NCBI GenBank assembly: GCA_023248215.1
Contig: JAHFEW010000002.1
Span: forward strand, 30,774 to 79,186
DNA from: Nitrospira sp.
Lineage (GTDB): Bacteria > Nitrospirota > Nitrospiria > Nitrospirales > Nitrospiraceae
DNA length: 48,413 nt
Direction of reading: 5' to 3'
Made by a program: the position numbers and the translations under genes. This document shows positions 33,491 through 42,236 of this stretch, piece after piece (the stretch's first letter is position 1; every line of letters starts with the position of its first letter). Under the pieces are notes generated by a model, which saw only the letters and a list, made by a program, of their open reading frames with translations, had not been told where the DNA came from and did no database searches.

Positions 33491-34561
33491 TCAGGCTGCC
33501 TTTCCGATAAGGGCGGCTTTGAGTCTGGAGGCTGTATGGGCCGAACTCTGAGCCCACACGTCATCCAACATGGAATGGTCTTCCTGGTAAAACACAATCT
33601 GGCTGCCCAGCCCTTCAAATTTGAAGGGAACCTGCAATAAACCCGGCAAGGCCATGCGAATCCGTTCATGATCCTCCGGCTTCGCGAAGAACAACATGAA
33701 CCCCCCGCCTCCCGCGCCCAACAACTTCCCGCCGAGCGCCCCGGCTTCCCTGGCCGCGGCATAAATGTCGTCGATGGCCGGTGTGGTAATGCGCGACGTC
33801 AGACGGCGTTTCAACATCCAGGCCTCATGAAGTAATGTTCCAAACTCAGTCAGATCCCCTTCACCGGTGAGGATTGAAATGCCCTCCTGGACCATCTGCA
33901 ACATGGCGAAGAGTTCGGCCTGGCGTTGTTTCGTGCGATCGATTTGCTCGCGGGCCACCTCCGACGCGATCCGTGAAAACCCCGTGAAATACAGCTGTAA
34001 ATGGTTCTGGAACGCGGTGAGCCGATCCGGCCGCATCACGATCGGAGTATGGCCGATCTCTCCGTTCTGAAAGAAATTGACCCGACAGAGGCTGCCTTGT
34101 GCCGCCAGCACCTGATCCTGGCATCCGACGGCTTCGCCGAGCACATCCTGTTCGACGTGAATCGCCGCCTGCGCGAGCTGTGCTTTGCTGGGCATGATGT
34201 GCTGCAAGGCGTACAGCGTGTGGAGCAGGCCCACAGTAAACGATGAGCTGGACCCCAGCCCGGTGCGGGCCGGCAAGTCCCCGTCGTGGTGAATTTCCAG
34301 CCCGTCGTTGATATTGAGATACTTGAGCACGCCGCGGACCGCGGGATGTTCGATGTCCTGATTGTTGTTCACCAGCTCGATGCGTGAATAGGCAATGCGA
34401 GTGCGATGTTCGAAAAACGGCGGCAGGCGGCGGCAACTGATGTAGCAATACTTGTCGATGGTCGTGGCCAGCACGGCCCCGCCATGCTCACGAAACCATA
34501 CGGGATAGTCGGTGCCTCCGCCGAAGAATGACATTCGGAAAGGGGTTCGGCTAATAATCAT
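33491..34561 (-). CDS. hddA: GHMP kinase, HddA-like (heptose-7-phosphate 1-kinase)
   Basis: 356 residues from ATG 34561; the frame open to 34795 has no family-like extension. The start MIISRTPFRMSFFGGGTDYP and the region TTIDKYCYISCRRLPPFFEHR strongly recall D-glycero-alpha-D-manno-heptose-7-phosphate kinase (HddA). The GHMP ATP motif is visible as ARTGLGSSSSFTVGLL, and the C-terminal GGKLLGAGGGGFMLFF motif is complete. With hddC it gives two steps of GDP-heptose synthesis; the sedoheptulose-7-phosphate isomerase (GmhA) and phosphatase (GmhB) are not in the window. Confidence 0.9.
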   Translation of the reverse strand: MIISRTPFRMSFFGGGTDYPVWFREHGGAVLATTIDKYCYISCRRLPPFFEHRTRIAYSRIELVNNNQDIEHPAVRGVLKYLNINDGLEIHHDGDLPARTGLGSSSSFTVGLLHTLYALQHIMPSKAQLAQAAIHVEQDVLGEAVGCQDQVLAAQGSLCRVNFFQNGEIGHTPIVMRPDRLTAFQNHLQLYFTGFSRIASEVAREQIDRTKQRQAELFAMLQMVQEGISILTGEGDLTEFGTLLHEAWMLKRRLTSRITTPAIDDIYAAAREAGALGGKLLGAGGGGFMLFFAKPEDHERIRMALPGLLQVPFKFEGLGSQIVFYQEDHSMLDDVWAQSSAHTASRLKAALIGKAA

Positions 34562-34590
34562 CGTGATCGTCCTCGCTGCGTGGCGTCGCT

Positions 34591-35538
34591 TCAGACATTG
34601 GCATACTGGCCGGCCTTGATGATTGTGTAACACTTGATCAACTCCCGGATCCCCCGCTCCAGCGACCACTCCGGCTTGAACCCGGTGGCCAGCAGTCGCT
34701 GGTTGGACACGATATAGTCCCGCTTGTCTGGGTCCTCGCCGATGGGCGCTTCGAATGACACAAAGTGGGGCAGCAAACGCTGGATCTCCCGGCACAGCTC
34801 GAGTTTCGACAGGTTCGCGTCATCCAGCCCCACGTTGTAGGGGCGGTCTTTCATCTGTTCGAAGTGATCGATCGCGTGGAGGAACGTGCGCACGACATCT
34901 CGCAGGTGGATATAGTTGCGCTTGCAGTGGCCTTCGAAGACGACCACGGCGCGATCCTGCACGGCATGCCAGACAAAATCGTTGACGAGCAAATCCATCC
35001 GCATTCTCGGCGACACACCAAACACGGTGGCTAGCCGCAAGGTGATGGCATTGCCGCGGTCCAGCACGACCCGCTCCGCTTTCACTTTGGTCTCGCCGTA
35101 AAGACTGATAGGACGCAGTGGAGATTCTTCCGTGCAAGGCACGCCGGGTTGCCCGATCCCATAGCCGCTATTGGTGACAGGAAAAATGATTCGTTGGCGG
35201 GGTGAAGACAGTTTACACAGGAGCTGAACGGCTTCGAAATTAACCGTATAGGCCCCGATTCGGTCCCGATCGCAGAGGGGGGCCCCGACTAAGGCCGCGA
35301 GCGGGATGATAATGTCGGCATGCCGCAGCAGATCCGTCAGCAGCCGTTCATCCCTGCAGTCACCACGGACCACCTGAAAACCCTCTTCACCACAGCAGTC
35401 CATCAGGCTGTTCTGTCGATAGAGAAAATTGTCCAGGGCTGTCACCCGATAGCCCCGTTCAAGCAGCCGTTTGCTGAGCACAGAACCGATATACCCGGCT
35501 CCTCCGGTCACGAGCACATGTGTCGAGGCTGTCGTCAT
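34591..35538 (-). CDS. NAD-dependent SDR nucleotide-sugar epimerase/dehydratase or dehydrogenase
   Basis: 315 residues from ATG 35538. Extended SDR: NAD motif TGGAGYIGS (11-19), Ser124 in the VTNSGYG stretch, and YxxxK at Tyr147-Lys151. The start VLVTGGAGYIGSVLSKRLLE and the lack of a clear 4,6-dehydratase signature recall enzymes acting at C4 of GDP-heptose (Campylobacter Cj1427 type), which would produce the 4-keto sugar needed by the neighbouring DegT-type protein. A 4,6-dehydratase or epimerase is also possible. Confidence 0.87.
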   Translation of the reverse strand: MTTASTHVLVTGGAGYIGSVLSKRLLERGYRVTALDNFLYRQNSLMDCCGEEGFQVVRGDCRDERLLTDLLRHADIIIPLAALVGAPLCDRDRIGAYTVNFEAVQLLCKLSSPRQRIIFPVTNSGYGIGQPGVPCTEESPLRPISLYGETKVKAERVVLDRGNAITLRLATVFGVSPRMRMDLLVNDFVWHAVQDRAVVVFEGHCKRNYIHLRDVVRTFLHAIDHFEQMKDRPYNVGLDDANLSKLELCREIQRLLPHFVSFEAPIGEDPDKRDYIVSNQRLLATGFKPEWSLERGIRELIKCYTIIKAGQYANV

Positions 35539-35676
35539 GGTTGAACGAGCTCCCCTATGAGTGAGCGCACAGTGGTTGTTGCAGGCCTGCCGATGCGGCA
35601 TGACGACCGGTCGCACCCATGAGATCCAAGGACGCAGGCGGCAAGCCGCTGCTCCCAATCACCAAGAGGCGATCTG

Positions 35677-36870
35677 TCATGCGGCCTCCAAGACAACGCG
35701 GGCGATCTGAGCCACATCCTGCTCGTTCATCGAAGCATGATTGGGCAGGAAGAACCCGCAATGATGCACTCGATCAGCCACTGGGAAGCTGGCTTTCCCA
35801 TAGCGGTTCACCCAGAAGGGATGGAGGCCCAGGTTGCCGGCAGAGAAAATACGCGTCTCGATTCCCTCAGCCACGAGCGCGCGAACAATTCGCCGCCGCT
35901 GCTCCGGTGAATCCGCGAGCAGGCCGAAGGAGATGCTGGACACCTTGCTGCCCTTGGGCGGGCGTTGGGTGTAAAACCGTCCCCCCAGCTGTTGCAGATA
36001 CCGTTCGTGGTTCGCCTGTCGTCGGCCGGTCATCCAGTCGAGCTTGTGCAGCTGCTCAAGTCCGATGAAGGCGTTGAGATCAGTCGAACGCAGATTGAAG
36101 CCTGGCTCGTAAAAGACGAAGGGAGAGTGAAAGTCGTCGATCTGATAGTGCGAGACCAACTCCTGATGGCTCGCAGAATCGAGATCCTTGCCCCACCCAT
36201 GGCTGCGCAACATCAAGAGAAGATCGGCGAACCGTTTATCGCTGGTCGACACCATGCCGCCTTCGATAGTGGACATCTGGTGGCCGAAATAAAATGAGAA
36301 GCTCGCCATGTCGCCGAAGGTTCCCACCTTCTTGCCTTGATACTCCGCTCCGATCGCAGCGCAGGCGTCTTCGAGCAAATAAAACCCATATCGATTCTTG
36401 AGCGCCTGCAATTCATTCATGCGGTGTGGGACGCCGAGCACCTGCACCAGGATGACGGTATGCGCCTCATGGCGTTTCAAGAGGTCTTCGAGATGATTCA
36501 GATCAAGTCCGAACGTATCCGGGTCGGCCTCGCACATGATGGGCGTGAAACCAAATTGGATGGCCGGGGCGATAGAGGTCACCCACCCGACGCTGGGCAC
36601 GATCACGTTCGTGTTGCGCAACGTGCCTGATCGGAGCAAGGCGTAATACATTAAAAGATTTGCCGAGGAACCGGAATTACAGTTGACCGAATAGGGACGC
36701 CCCAACCATTCCGACCATTGCCGCTCGAAGTCGAGGGTCACCGCCCCTTTCGTGAGGCGTGGGTAGGTTTGAAGCCAGGCGATCAATCGATCGATGTCTC
36801 GTCGATCGATGGTGTCCTGTGCGAGGCACCATCGAGGATTCAGTCCGGCACTATGGGTGTGAAGAGTCAT
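35677..36870 (-). CDS. DegT/DnrJ/EryC1-family PLP/PMP enzyme with His in place of the catalytic Lys
   Basis: 397 residues with the sugar aminotransferase fold ([31 protein letters not shown]). Where aminotransferases have the Schiff-base lysine (SFxxxK), this protein has [14 protein letters not shown], with His197. That substitution is the mark of PMP-dependent sugar 3-dehydratases (ColD, DdhC/E1), which remove the C3 hydroxyl of a 4-keto-6-deoxy sugar. A role in making a 3-deoxy sugar is likely. It lacks the C-terminal cysteine cluster of DdhC, so it is closer to ColD in type. First gene of the island; GAGGG precedes the ATG. Confidence 0.88.
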   Translation of the reverse strand: MTLHTHSAGLNPRWCLAQDTIDRRDIDRLIAWLQTYPRLTKGAVTLDFERQWSEWLGRPYSVNCNSGSSANLLMYYALLRSGTLRNTNVIVPSVGWVTSIAPAIQFGFTPIMCEADPDTFGLDLNHLEDLLKRHEAHTVILVQVLGVPHRMNELQALKNRYGFYLLEDACAAIGAEYQGKKVGTFGDMASFSFYFGHQMSTIEGGMVSTSDKRFADLLLMLRSHGWGKDLDSASHQELVSHYQIDDFHSPFVFYEPGFNLRSTDLNAFIGLEQLHKLDWMTGRRQANHERYLQQLGGRFYTQRPPKGSKVSSISFGLLADSPEQRRRIVRALVAEGIETRIFSAGNLGLHPFWVNRYGKASFPVADRVHHCGFFLPNHASMNEQDVAQIARVVLEAA

Positions 36871-37069
36871 AATCGTCGTCCCTCTCGCTCTTCCGAATGT
36901 TTCCCCTGGTCCATCGAAGGACGAGAGGCGGCATTAGGACAACAATCAAGATGTATGCCACTGATAGGTCAGGAGAGAGAGGGCGAAATTCGGGGATTTG
37001 GGAGTGATGCCACAGAATGATCGCGCGGGACCGGGTAAAAATTTCCCAGTCACCGGCAACAGCTGCAGC
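36871..37069. other. 199-bp space upstream of the glycosylation island
   Basis: This gap must contain the promoter for the 20-kb leftward island and the end of the YcgR-like gene. No sigma-28, sigma-54 or obvious sigma-70 pair was found, and no hairpin with a T-run. Short purine-rich stretches are present but not informative. Confidence 0.4.
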
Positions 37070-37783
37070 CTAGGCAGACTCGAACGAATGTTTCTGCAGA
37101 ACGAAGGATTCGAGCGCTTTCTGCACCGATCCTCCCCACCCGCGATATTCGATCGTTTCTTTGCCGTCGAACCGAAATTCCAAGCCAAGGTGGGTCTCGC
37201 CGCCCTGCACCGAGATGTTTCGGACCAATCCGGCCAGATTTCCGACGTGACCGGTGCCGACGATTTCAAATTCGACCCGGAGGACCATGCCGGGGAAAAA
37301 ATCTTGAACCGGTCGTTGCAGAATGACCGCGCAGCCAGCTGCGCTCAAGTCCATCAACAACCCGCCGATGTGCGTCACTGTTTCAGACCGTGGGGCGGAC
37401 AACCCGTCGTTCACTCGACGGAGAAGGATGGGTTCATTCGCCGGCATCCGACAGTGTTTGCGGAGAGACACCTCATCCAGAGTCGAGGGAAACGCCAGCA
37501 GGAGAAATGGAAAGGGCTGTGTTTGGGTGTTCAACACCTCGCTGTGGTATCCGATCATTTTTCCTTGGTAGGTATATCGCAGCAGCACGCGCGTTCCTGG
37601 ACCGCAGGGAATGGGTTGTCCCAAATGAAACGGCCATTCACAAATGAGCCAACTCCCCTGCTTCCAGCCCAGAACCGAAGAGCCGTACTGCGCGCCCGTC
37701 CCATCCTGGGACAGCGCGAGTTGGAGTGAGAGGCCGACCGCGAGAAAGGAGGATGGCGAACGGGGGACGGCATGGTCACTCAC
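37070..37783 (-). CDS. YcgR-like flagellar brake protein (PilZ domain)
   Basis: 237 residues from GTG 37783, chosen because GGAGAAG lies four bases upstream; the frame is open to 37858. N-terminal YcgR-N-like beta domain about 12-100 (GSWLICEWPF, TRVLLRYTYQGKMIGYHSEV), then a PilZ domain with RxxxR at 108-112 (RKHCR) and DxSxxG at 145-150 (DLSAAG), and VEFEIVGTGHVGN. In enterobacteria YcgR binds c-di-GMP and slows the motor. It diverges from the HD-GYP gene, and a candidate sigma-28 promoter lies upstream. It is placed between the glycosylation island and the c-di-GMP hydrolase. Confidence 0.88.
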   Translation of the reverse strand: MSDHAVPRSPSSFLAVGLSLQLALSQDGTGAQYGSSVLGWKQGSWLICEWPFHLGQPIPCGPGTRVLLRYTYQGKMIGYHSEVLNTQTQPFPFLLLAFPSTLDEVSLRKHCRMPANEPILLRRVNDGLSAPRSETVTHIGGLLMDLSAAGCAVILQRPVQDFFPGMVLRVEFEIVGTGHVGNLAGLVRNISVQGGETHLGLEFRFDGKETIEYRGWGGSVQKALESFVLQKHSFESA

Positions 37784-37836
37784 ATGTCTTCTCCATGTTA
37801 CGCGCACGAAGATGCACCACCGCGCTCTGATGAGCG

Positions 37837-37864
37837 GTATCGGTGCAATCCCGAACAATCTAAA
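37837..37864 (-). promoter_or_regulatory. Candidate sigma-28 promoter of the YcgR-like gene
   Basis: Minus strand TTTAGATT-N12-ACCGATAC. The -10 is identical to that before the HTH gene and the spacing matches fliC and flgM; the -35 is weak. The predicted leader is about 45 bases. Confidence 0.35.
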
Positions 37865-37895
37865 GCGACTCGCCGGGCCAATCGGAGACAGAGAG

Positions 37896-37923
37896 TTAAG
37901 GACGGCTCGGCATCAACCGATAT
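37896..37923 (+). promoter_or_regulatory. Candidate sigma-28 promoter of the HD-GYP gene
   Basis: TTAAGGAC-N12-ACCGATAT on the plus strand, with the same spacing as the fliC site. It would start transcription near 37930, about 70 bases before the ATG at 38003. It overlaps the alternative ATG at 37922 and so argues for the later start. Confidence 0.4.
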
Positions 37924-38002
37924 GAACCCTACAGGAGAGACAAGCCAAAGAAGTTTCTCACGCGTCCCACAACCCGCTCACGCAATCAGGCATAGCTCTG
38001 GT

Positions 38003-39280
38003 ATGGATTCTACCAAACGCATTCCTATCGCCCAGTTAAAACTCGGTATGTATATCGTGGGCATGGATCAGCCCTGGTATCGCACTCCATTTCTTCTTCA
38101 TAAGTGGCTGGTTTCGAATCCTGAGGACATCGCTCAGCTCATACGGCATGGGATACGTGAGGTCACCATCGATCTGGAGCGCGGGCTCGATGTTGCAGAC
38201 GAGAAGATGTCTGCGAAGAGCAGTGCAGCTCCTGCGGATAGCAGTGAAACTCCTGTCGTTGAGCTGCCGCCTAGTGGCAACGACCCCGATGCCTCCCCGG
38301 GGGAAATCACTGGCCAGCCTGCTGCTGCGGCCAAGGCGGCCTATCAGGAAGCCATGGCGGCCATGGAACGTGTGTTCAGAGACCTCGAAGCGGGACAATC
38401 GCCGAATCTCGTAACGCTCACACACATTGTCTCGGGTCTGGTGAACAGGATCCTTGCGCATTCAGAATCCATGATGACCCAGTTCTTTCTTGAAAAAATG
38501 CGGCGCTACGATCGCACCCTCGCTTCACACGGCATGGATGTGTGTGTGTTGGCGCTCATCGTCGGGGTGGAATACGGGTGTGACGAGGCCGACCGTGAAA
38601 CACTCGGTGTCGGGGCGCTGCTCCATGACCTCGGCTATGTGCGCCTTCCACGGAACGTGTACCGGAAATCCACCGCCCTGACCGATCACGAGAAGGCTCT
38701 TATGCAACAACACCCACAGTTGGCCGCAACGGTGCTCGCGCAGGCGGAACAGCTGCCGGAGGCGGTCAATCGCATTATCGCGCAACATCATGAGTGGCTG
38801 GACGGCAGCGGATTTCCCAATAAACTCAAGAATGGATCCATATCCACGCTGGCCCAGCTCGTCGGGGTGGTTGATACCTATGATGGCATGGTCGGTGCGC
38901 GGCATGGTCGCCCGCCCCTGTTGCCCCACGATGCGATTCGGCAACTATTTGTTCTGGGTGAAAAAGGCTGCTACGATAAGGCGCTGATTGAAGTGGCCAT
39001 CAAGGCCTTGGGTGTCTACCCCATCGGAAGTCTCATCAAGCTCAATACCAGTGAAAATGCCGTAGTCACCGGCATCAATCACAAGGATCGCTTGAAGCCG
39101 AGAATTCGCATCATCAGCGGTCCTGCCGGCGACGTGCATAAGGACCCGATCGATGTCGATCTCACGGTCACGAATCCCGATGAGCCGACGCGTACGATTC
39201 TCCGCGCCTTGGATCCCAATCAGGAACATATAGATCTCCCCATGTATCTTGAAACCGCCGTGAGCGGGAATCAGCGATGA
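38003..39280 (+). CDS. HD-GYP domain c-di-GMP phosphodiesterase (DUF3391 type)
   Basis: 425 residues from ATG 38003, where the DUF3391-type N-terminus begins (KRIPIAQLKLGMYIVGMDQPW); earlier ATGs (37922, 37772) lack good ribosome binding sites. Linker about 65-110 is Ala/Ser/Pro-rich. HD-GYP domain about 165-345: His176, HD pair 208-209 (LLHDLGYVRLP), His229 and His237, HHEW (262-263), DGSGFP (267-272) and Asp291. The GYP motif reads GFP (Tyr to Phe), while all metal ligands are kept, so c-di-GMP hydrolysis is likely. Its stop overlaps the ATG of the hybrid kinase (ATGA). Confidence 0.9.
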   Translation: MDSTKRIPIAQLKLGMYIVGMDQPWYRTPFLLHKWLVSNPEDIAQLIRHGIREVTIDLERGLDVADEKMSAKSSAAPADSSETPVVELPPSGNDPDASPGEITGQPAAAAKAAYQEAMAAMERVFRDLEAGQSPNLVTLTHIVSGLVNRILAHSESMMTQFFLEKMRRYDRTLASHGMDVCVLALIVGVEYGCDEADRETLGVGALLHDLGYVRLPRNVYRKSTALTDHEKALMQQHPQLAATVLAQAEQLPEAVNRIIAQHHEWLDGSGFPNKLKNGSISTLAQLVGVVDTYDGMVGARHGRPPLLPHDAIRQLFVLGEKGCYDKALIEVAIKALGVYPIGSLIKLNTSENAVVTGINHKDRLKPRIRIISGPAGDVHKDPIDVDLTVTNPDEPTRTILRALDPNQEHIDLPMYLETAVSGNQR

Positions 39281-42108
39281 ACCGCACGCCCCATTCACGT
39301 GCCACACCGCCTCACGATCGTACAGAGGTCCCTCTGCCCGCAGAGCTCTCTGCCTTGTTGTGGGATGCCGTGCCTCTGGGCATTTGTTTGTTGGCCGCTG
39401 ATCAGACCGTGCGTTTTGCCAATCGCACAGCCAGTCGTCTTCTCCGTCGGTCATCGAGTGACTGCGTGGGAAAAACGCTGCCGGACCTCGTGGGTCATCA
39501 TCTCGACCTGAGCGAATCCCTTCGGGCCACTGGTATCTGGAAATTGCCGGGAGAACTGACCACGCCCTCTGAGGCCTCCGCGGAAGATGGTGATTCCGAC
39601 CAGGGCACAGCCACCGTCGTCGAATGGCAGCAACTCCGTCTTTCCGGGATCCCCGCGGTGGCCACGCTGTTGACCTTGCGCGATGTATCCCGTGAACTTG
39701 AACTGGAGGAGGATCGTAACCGTCTGGCCGCAGTGGCGGAAGAAAGCCCCTATCCGATCGTCGAACTCGATCGCGACGGCAACCTCTTGTATGTGAATCC
39801 AGCTATGGTAGAGGTGCTCTGTCGGTTTGGATATGACCTCAGCGGCAAGCCGGATATTCTTCCGGACAACCTTCCCGCACTCGTGGCAACCTGTCTGCAA
39901 GAGGCACGACCGCTGGCGTCCCAGGAAGTCGTACGGGGCGACGCCTGTTATCGTTGGACCCTCTGTCCGGTTCCCAGCCATGGGCTTGTGCGGGCCTATG
40001 CCATCGACTTGAGTGAAGTGTATGCAACCCATCGAGCGCTCAACGATACGGCCGATCACCTCCGCGAGAGTAACCGTCAGTTGGACCAAGCACTCCAACA
40101 GGCCCAGGCGGCGACTCACGCCAAATCCACCTTCCTCGCGACGATCAGTCATGAATTACGCACGCCGATGAACGGCGTCATCGGCATGGCCAGCTTGCTC
40201 CTGGATACGCCCCTTGCCGAAGAGCAACGCTCCTTCGCGCAAACGATCCAGCAATGCGGGGAGGCTCAACTCTGCCTCATCAACGACGTCCTCGAATGCA
40301 GCAAAATCGAAGCCGGCAAACTGGAATTGGAGACGCTGGACTTTCACCTTCGCACGACCGTGGAAGACGTGCTGTCCCAGTTCGCGGAACGCGCTCAGCG
40401 AAAAGGCTTGGAAATTACCGGTCTAGTGCATGCCGCGGTGCCCAATGCATTGCGCGGGGACCCCGGCCGCCTGCGGCAGGTTCTGACGAATTTCGTGGGC
40501 AATGCCATCAAGTTCACCGAGGCCGGGGAAGTCACCTTGCAGGCGTTCCTGGAGAGTGACTCCCCGTCCGGCGTGAAGATCAGGTTCGAAGTCACCGATT
40601 CAGGGATCGGGATCAGCGAGGACGTGCAGGCGCGCCTCTTTCAACCCTTTACTCAAGCCGATAATTCCACGACCCGCAAGTACGGCGGGACGGGGCTCGG
40701 CCTCGCTATTTCAAAACAATTAGTTGAACTCATGGGAGGCAAAGTCGGGCTGCGCAGCCGACCTGGCCAGGGAACCACGTTCTGGTGCACGGCCACCTTC
40801 CAGAAACAGGCGGTCTGTTCACCGGCGATCGTTCCCTCAGTTGAGCTCAGCGGGCGCCGCATCCTGATCGTCGACGACAATGAATCCAACCGAACGATCC
40901 TGCATCATCTAGTGTCGGGATGGGGCATGCAGGATGATCAGGCGAAGAATGCCGACGAGGCCATGCAGATGTTGGATCAGGCTGCCGCAAAGGACGCGCC
41001 GTATGACGTGGCCGTACTCGATATGCTCATGCCGGGCAAAGATGGCCTCCAACTCGCTCAGGAGATAAAGTCCCACCATCGAGGCGCGGCGGTGCGATTG
41101 ATCGTCCTGACGTCGCTGATTCAGCCCGGCCATGCCGAACGAGCGCGGCGTGCCGGATTCAACGCGTACCTCACGAAGCCGGTTCGCCATGACCAGCTTC
41201 AAGGTTGCCTCCGTGTGGTGTTCGGCCTACAGCAAACGGCTGTGACTACCCCTGCCGGGACAGGAACGGCGGTGCTGGCGCCGCCGGCGCTCATCACGCG
41301 GCATACATTGGCTGAACAGCGGACTCGCCCACGCATTTTGGTCGCGGAAGACAACCTGGTGAATCAGAAGCTGGCGGTCCGCATGCTCGAGCGCCTGGGT
41401 TATCAACCGGACATTGTCTCCAACGGAGACGAAGCGCTGGCAGCATTTGAGCGAGAGGTATATTCGGCGATCGTCATGGATTGTCAGATGCCGGTGATGG
41501 ACGGGTATGAGGCGACACGCCGTATCCGCGAGCGGGAACAGCGTCCCGATGCCTCCCGCGATCGGGCTCACATTCCCATCATCGCCCTCACGGCCAATGC
41601 CATGCAAGGAGACCGTGAACGCTGCCAGGTCGCCGGAATGGACGACTACCTATCTAAACCGGTGAAGACGGACGATCTGGGGAGAATTCTGCAGCGATGG
41701 ATTCCGTTGCCGCCTCCTGAGGAAACTCCCGCCCCTGCACCGCCGCGGGAGATGTCCAAGAGCGATGCGACTATTTTTGACGCGAGCACGATGCTGACGA
41801 ATATCGGGGGAGATGTCGAACTCTTTGATCAACTTATCCGCCTGTTTCTGGATCGCCATCGTACGATGGTACACGATATCGAGGTCGCCATCGGTCAGGC
41901 CGATAGCGTCGCGCTGGAACGTGCAGCCCATAGCATGAAAGGCACGGCAGGAAATCTGTGCGCGCCGGATGTGGTGCTGTTGGCGAGCCAGTTAGAAGCC
42001 ACGGGACGCCTCGGTACGCTCGCTGAAGCTCCCACACTTCTCCTCCAACTTGAGCGGACCATCCAGCAGCTTGTCGAAGTGCTGACACGCCAGATCCGTC
42101 CAGCCTGA
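39277..42108 (+). CDS. Hybrid sensor histidine kinase (PAS-HisKA-HATPase-REC-REC-HPt)
   Basis: 943 residues, no membrane helix or signal peptide, so probably cytoplasmic. Order: PAS-like regions about 25-130 and 145-240; short coiled coil; HisKA with phospho-acceptor His292 (SHELRTPMNG); HATPase (Asn409 in GNAIKF, GGTGLGLAIS); receiver 1 with Asp582 (VLDMLMPGKDG); receiver 2 with Asp735 (VMDCQMPVMDGYEA); HPt with His885 (AHSMKGTAGNL). A complete internal phosphorelay with no DNA-binding output. It is translationally coupled to the HD-GYP protein, which lacks a receiver, so the link between them is not evident; the relay may pass to an unlinked regulator. The input signal is unknown. Confidence 0.94.
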   Translation: MNRTPHSRATPPHDRTEVPLPAELSALLWDAVPLGICLLAADQTVRFANRTASRLLRRSSSDCVGKTLPDLVGHHLDLSESLRATGIWKLPGELTTPSEASAEDGDSDQGTATVVEWQQLRLSGIPAVATLLTLRDVSRELELEEDRNRLAAVAEESPYPIVELDRDGNLLYVNPAMVEVLCRFGYDLSGKPDILPDNLPALVATCLQEARPLASQEVVRGDACYRWTLCPVPSHGLVRAYAIDLSEVYATHRALNDTADHLRESNRQLDQALQQAQAATHAKSTFLATISHELRTPMNGVIGMASLLLDTPLAEEQRSFAQTIQQCGEAQLCLINDVLECSKIEAGKLELETLDFHLRTTVEDVLSQFAERAQRKGLEITGLVHAAVPNALRGDPGRLRQVLTNFVGNAIKFTEAGEVTLQAFLESDSPSGVKIRFEVTDSGIGISEDVQARLFQPFTQADNSTTRKYGGTGLGLAISKQLVELMGGKVGLRSRPGQGTTFWCTATFQKQAVCSPAIVPSVELSGRRILIVDDNESNRTILHHLVSGWGMQDDQAKNADEAMQMLDQAAAKDAPYDVAVLDMLMPGKDGLQLAQEIKSHHRGAAVRLIVLTSLIQPGHAERARRAGFNAYLTKPVRHDQLQGCLRVVFGLQQTAVTTPAGTGTAVLAPPALITRHTLAEQRTRPRILVAEDNLVNQKLAVRMLERLGYQPDIVSNGDEALAAFEREVYSAIVMDCQMPVMDGYEATRRIREREQRPDASRDRAHIPIIALTANAMQGDRERCQVAGMDDYLSKPVKTDDLGRILQRWIPLPPPEETPAPAPPREMSKSDATIFDASTMLTNIGGDVELFDQLIRLFLDRHRTMVHDIEVAIGQADSVALERAAHSMKGTAGNLCAPDVVLLASQLEATGRLGTLAEAPTLLLQLERTIQQLVEVLTRQIRPA

Positions 42109-42236
42109 CCCGCCTAGATAACGCCCATTCATCATGCGAGAACAGGGCACCACCCTCCTGACGGAGACCCGTCTGGAATGCGGCACATCGGCGAGTGCCG
42201 TCGAAGCGCTCGCGAAAATTGCAGGCTATGAATTGA

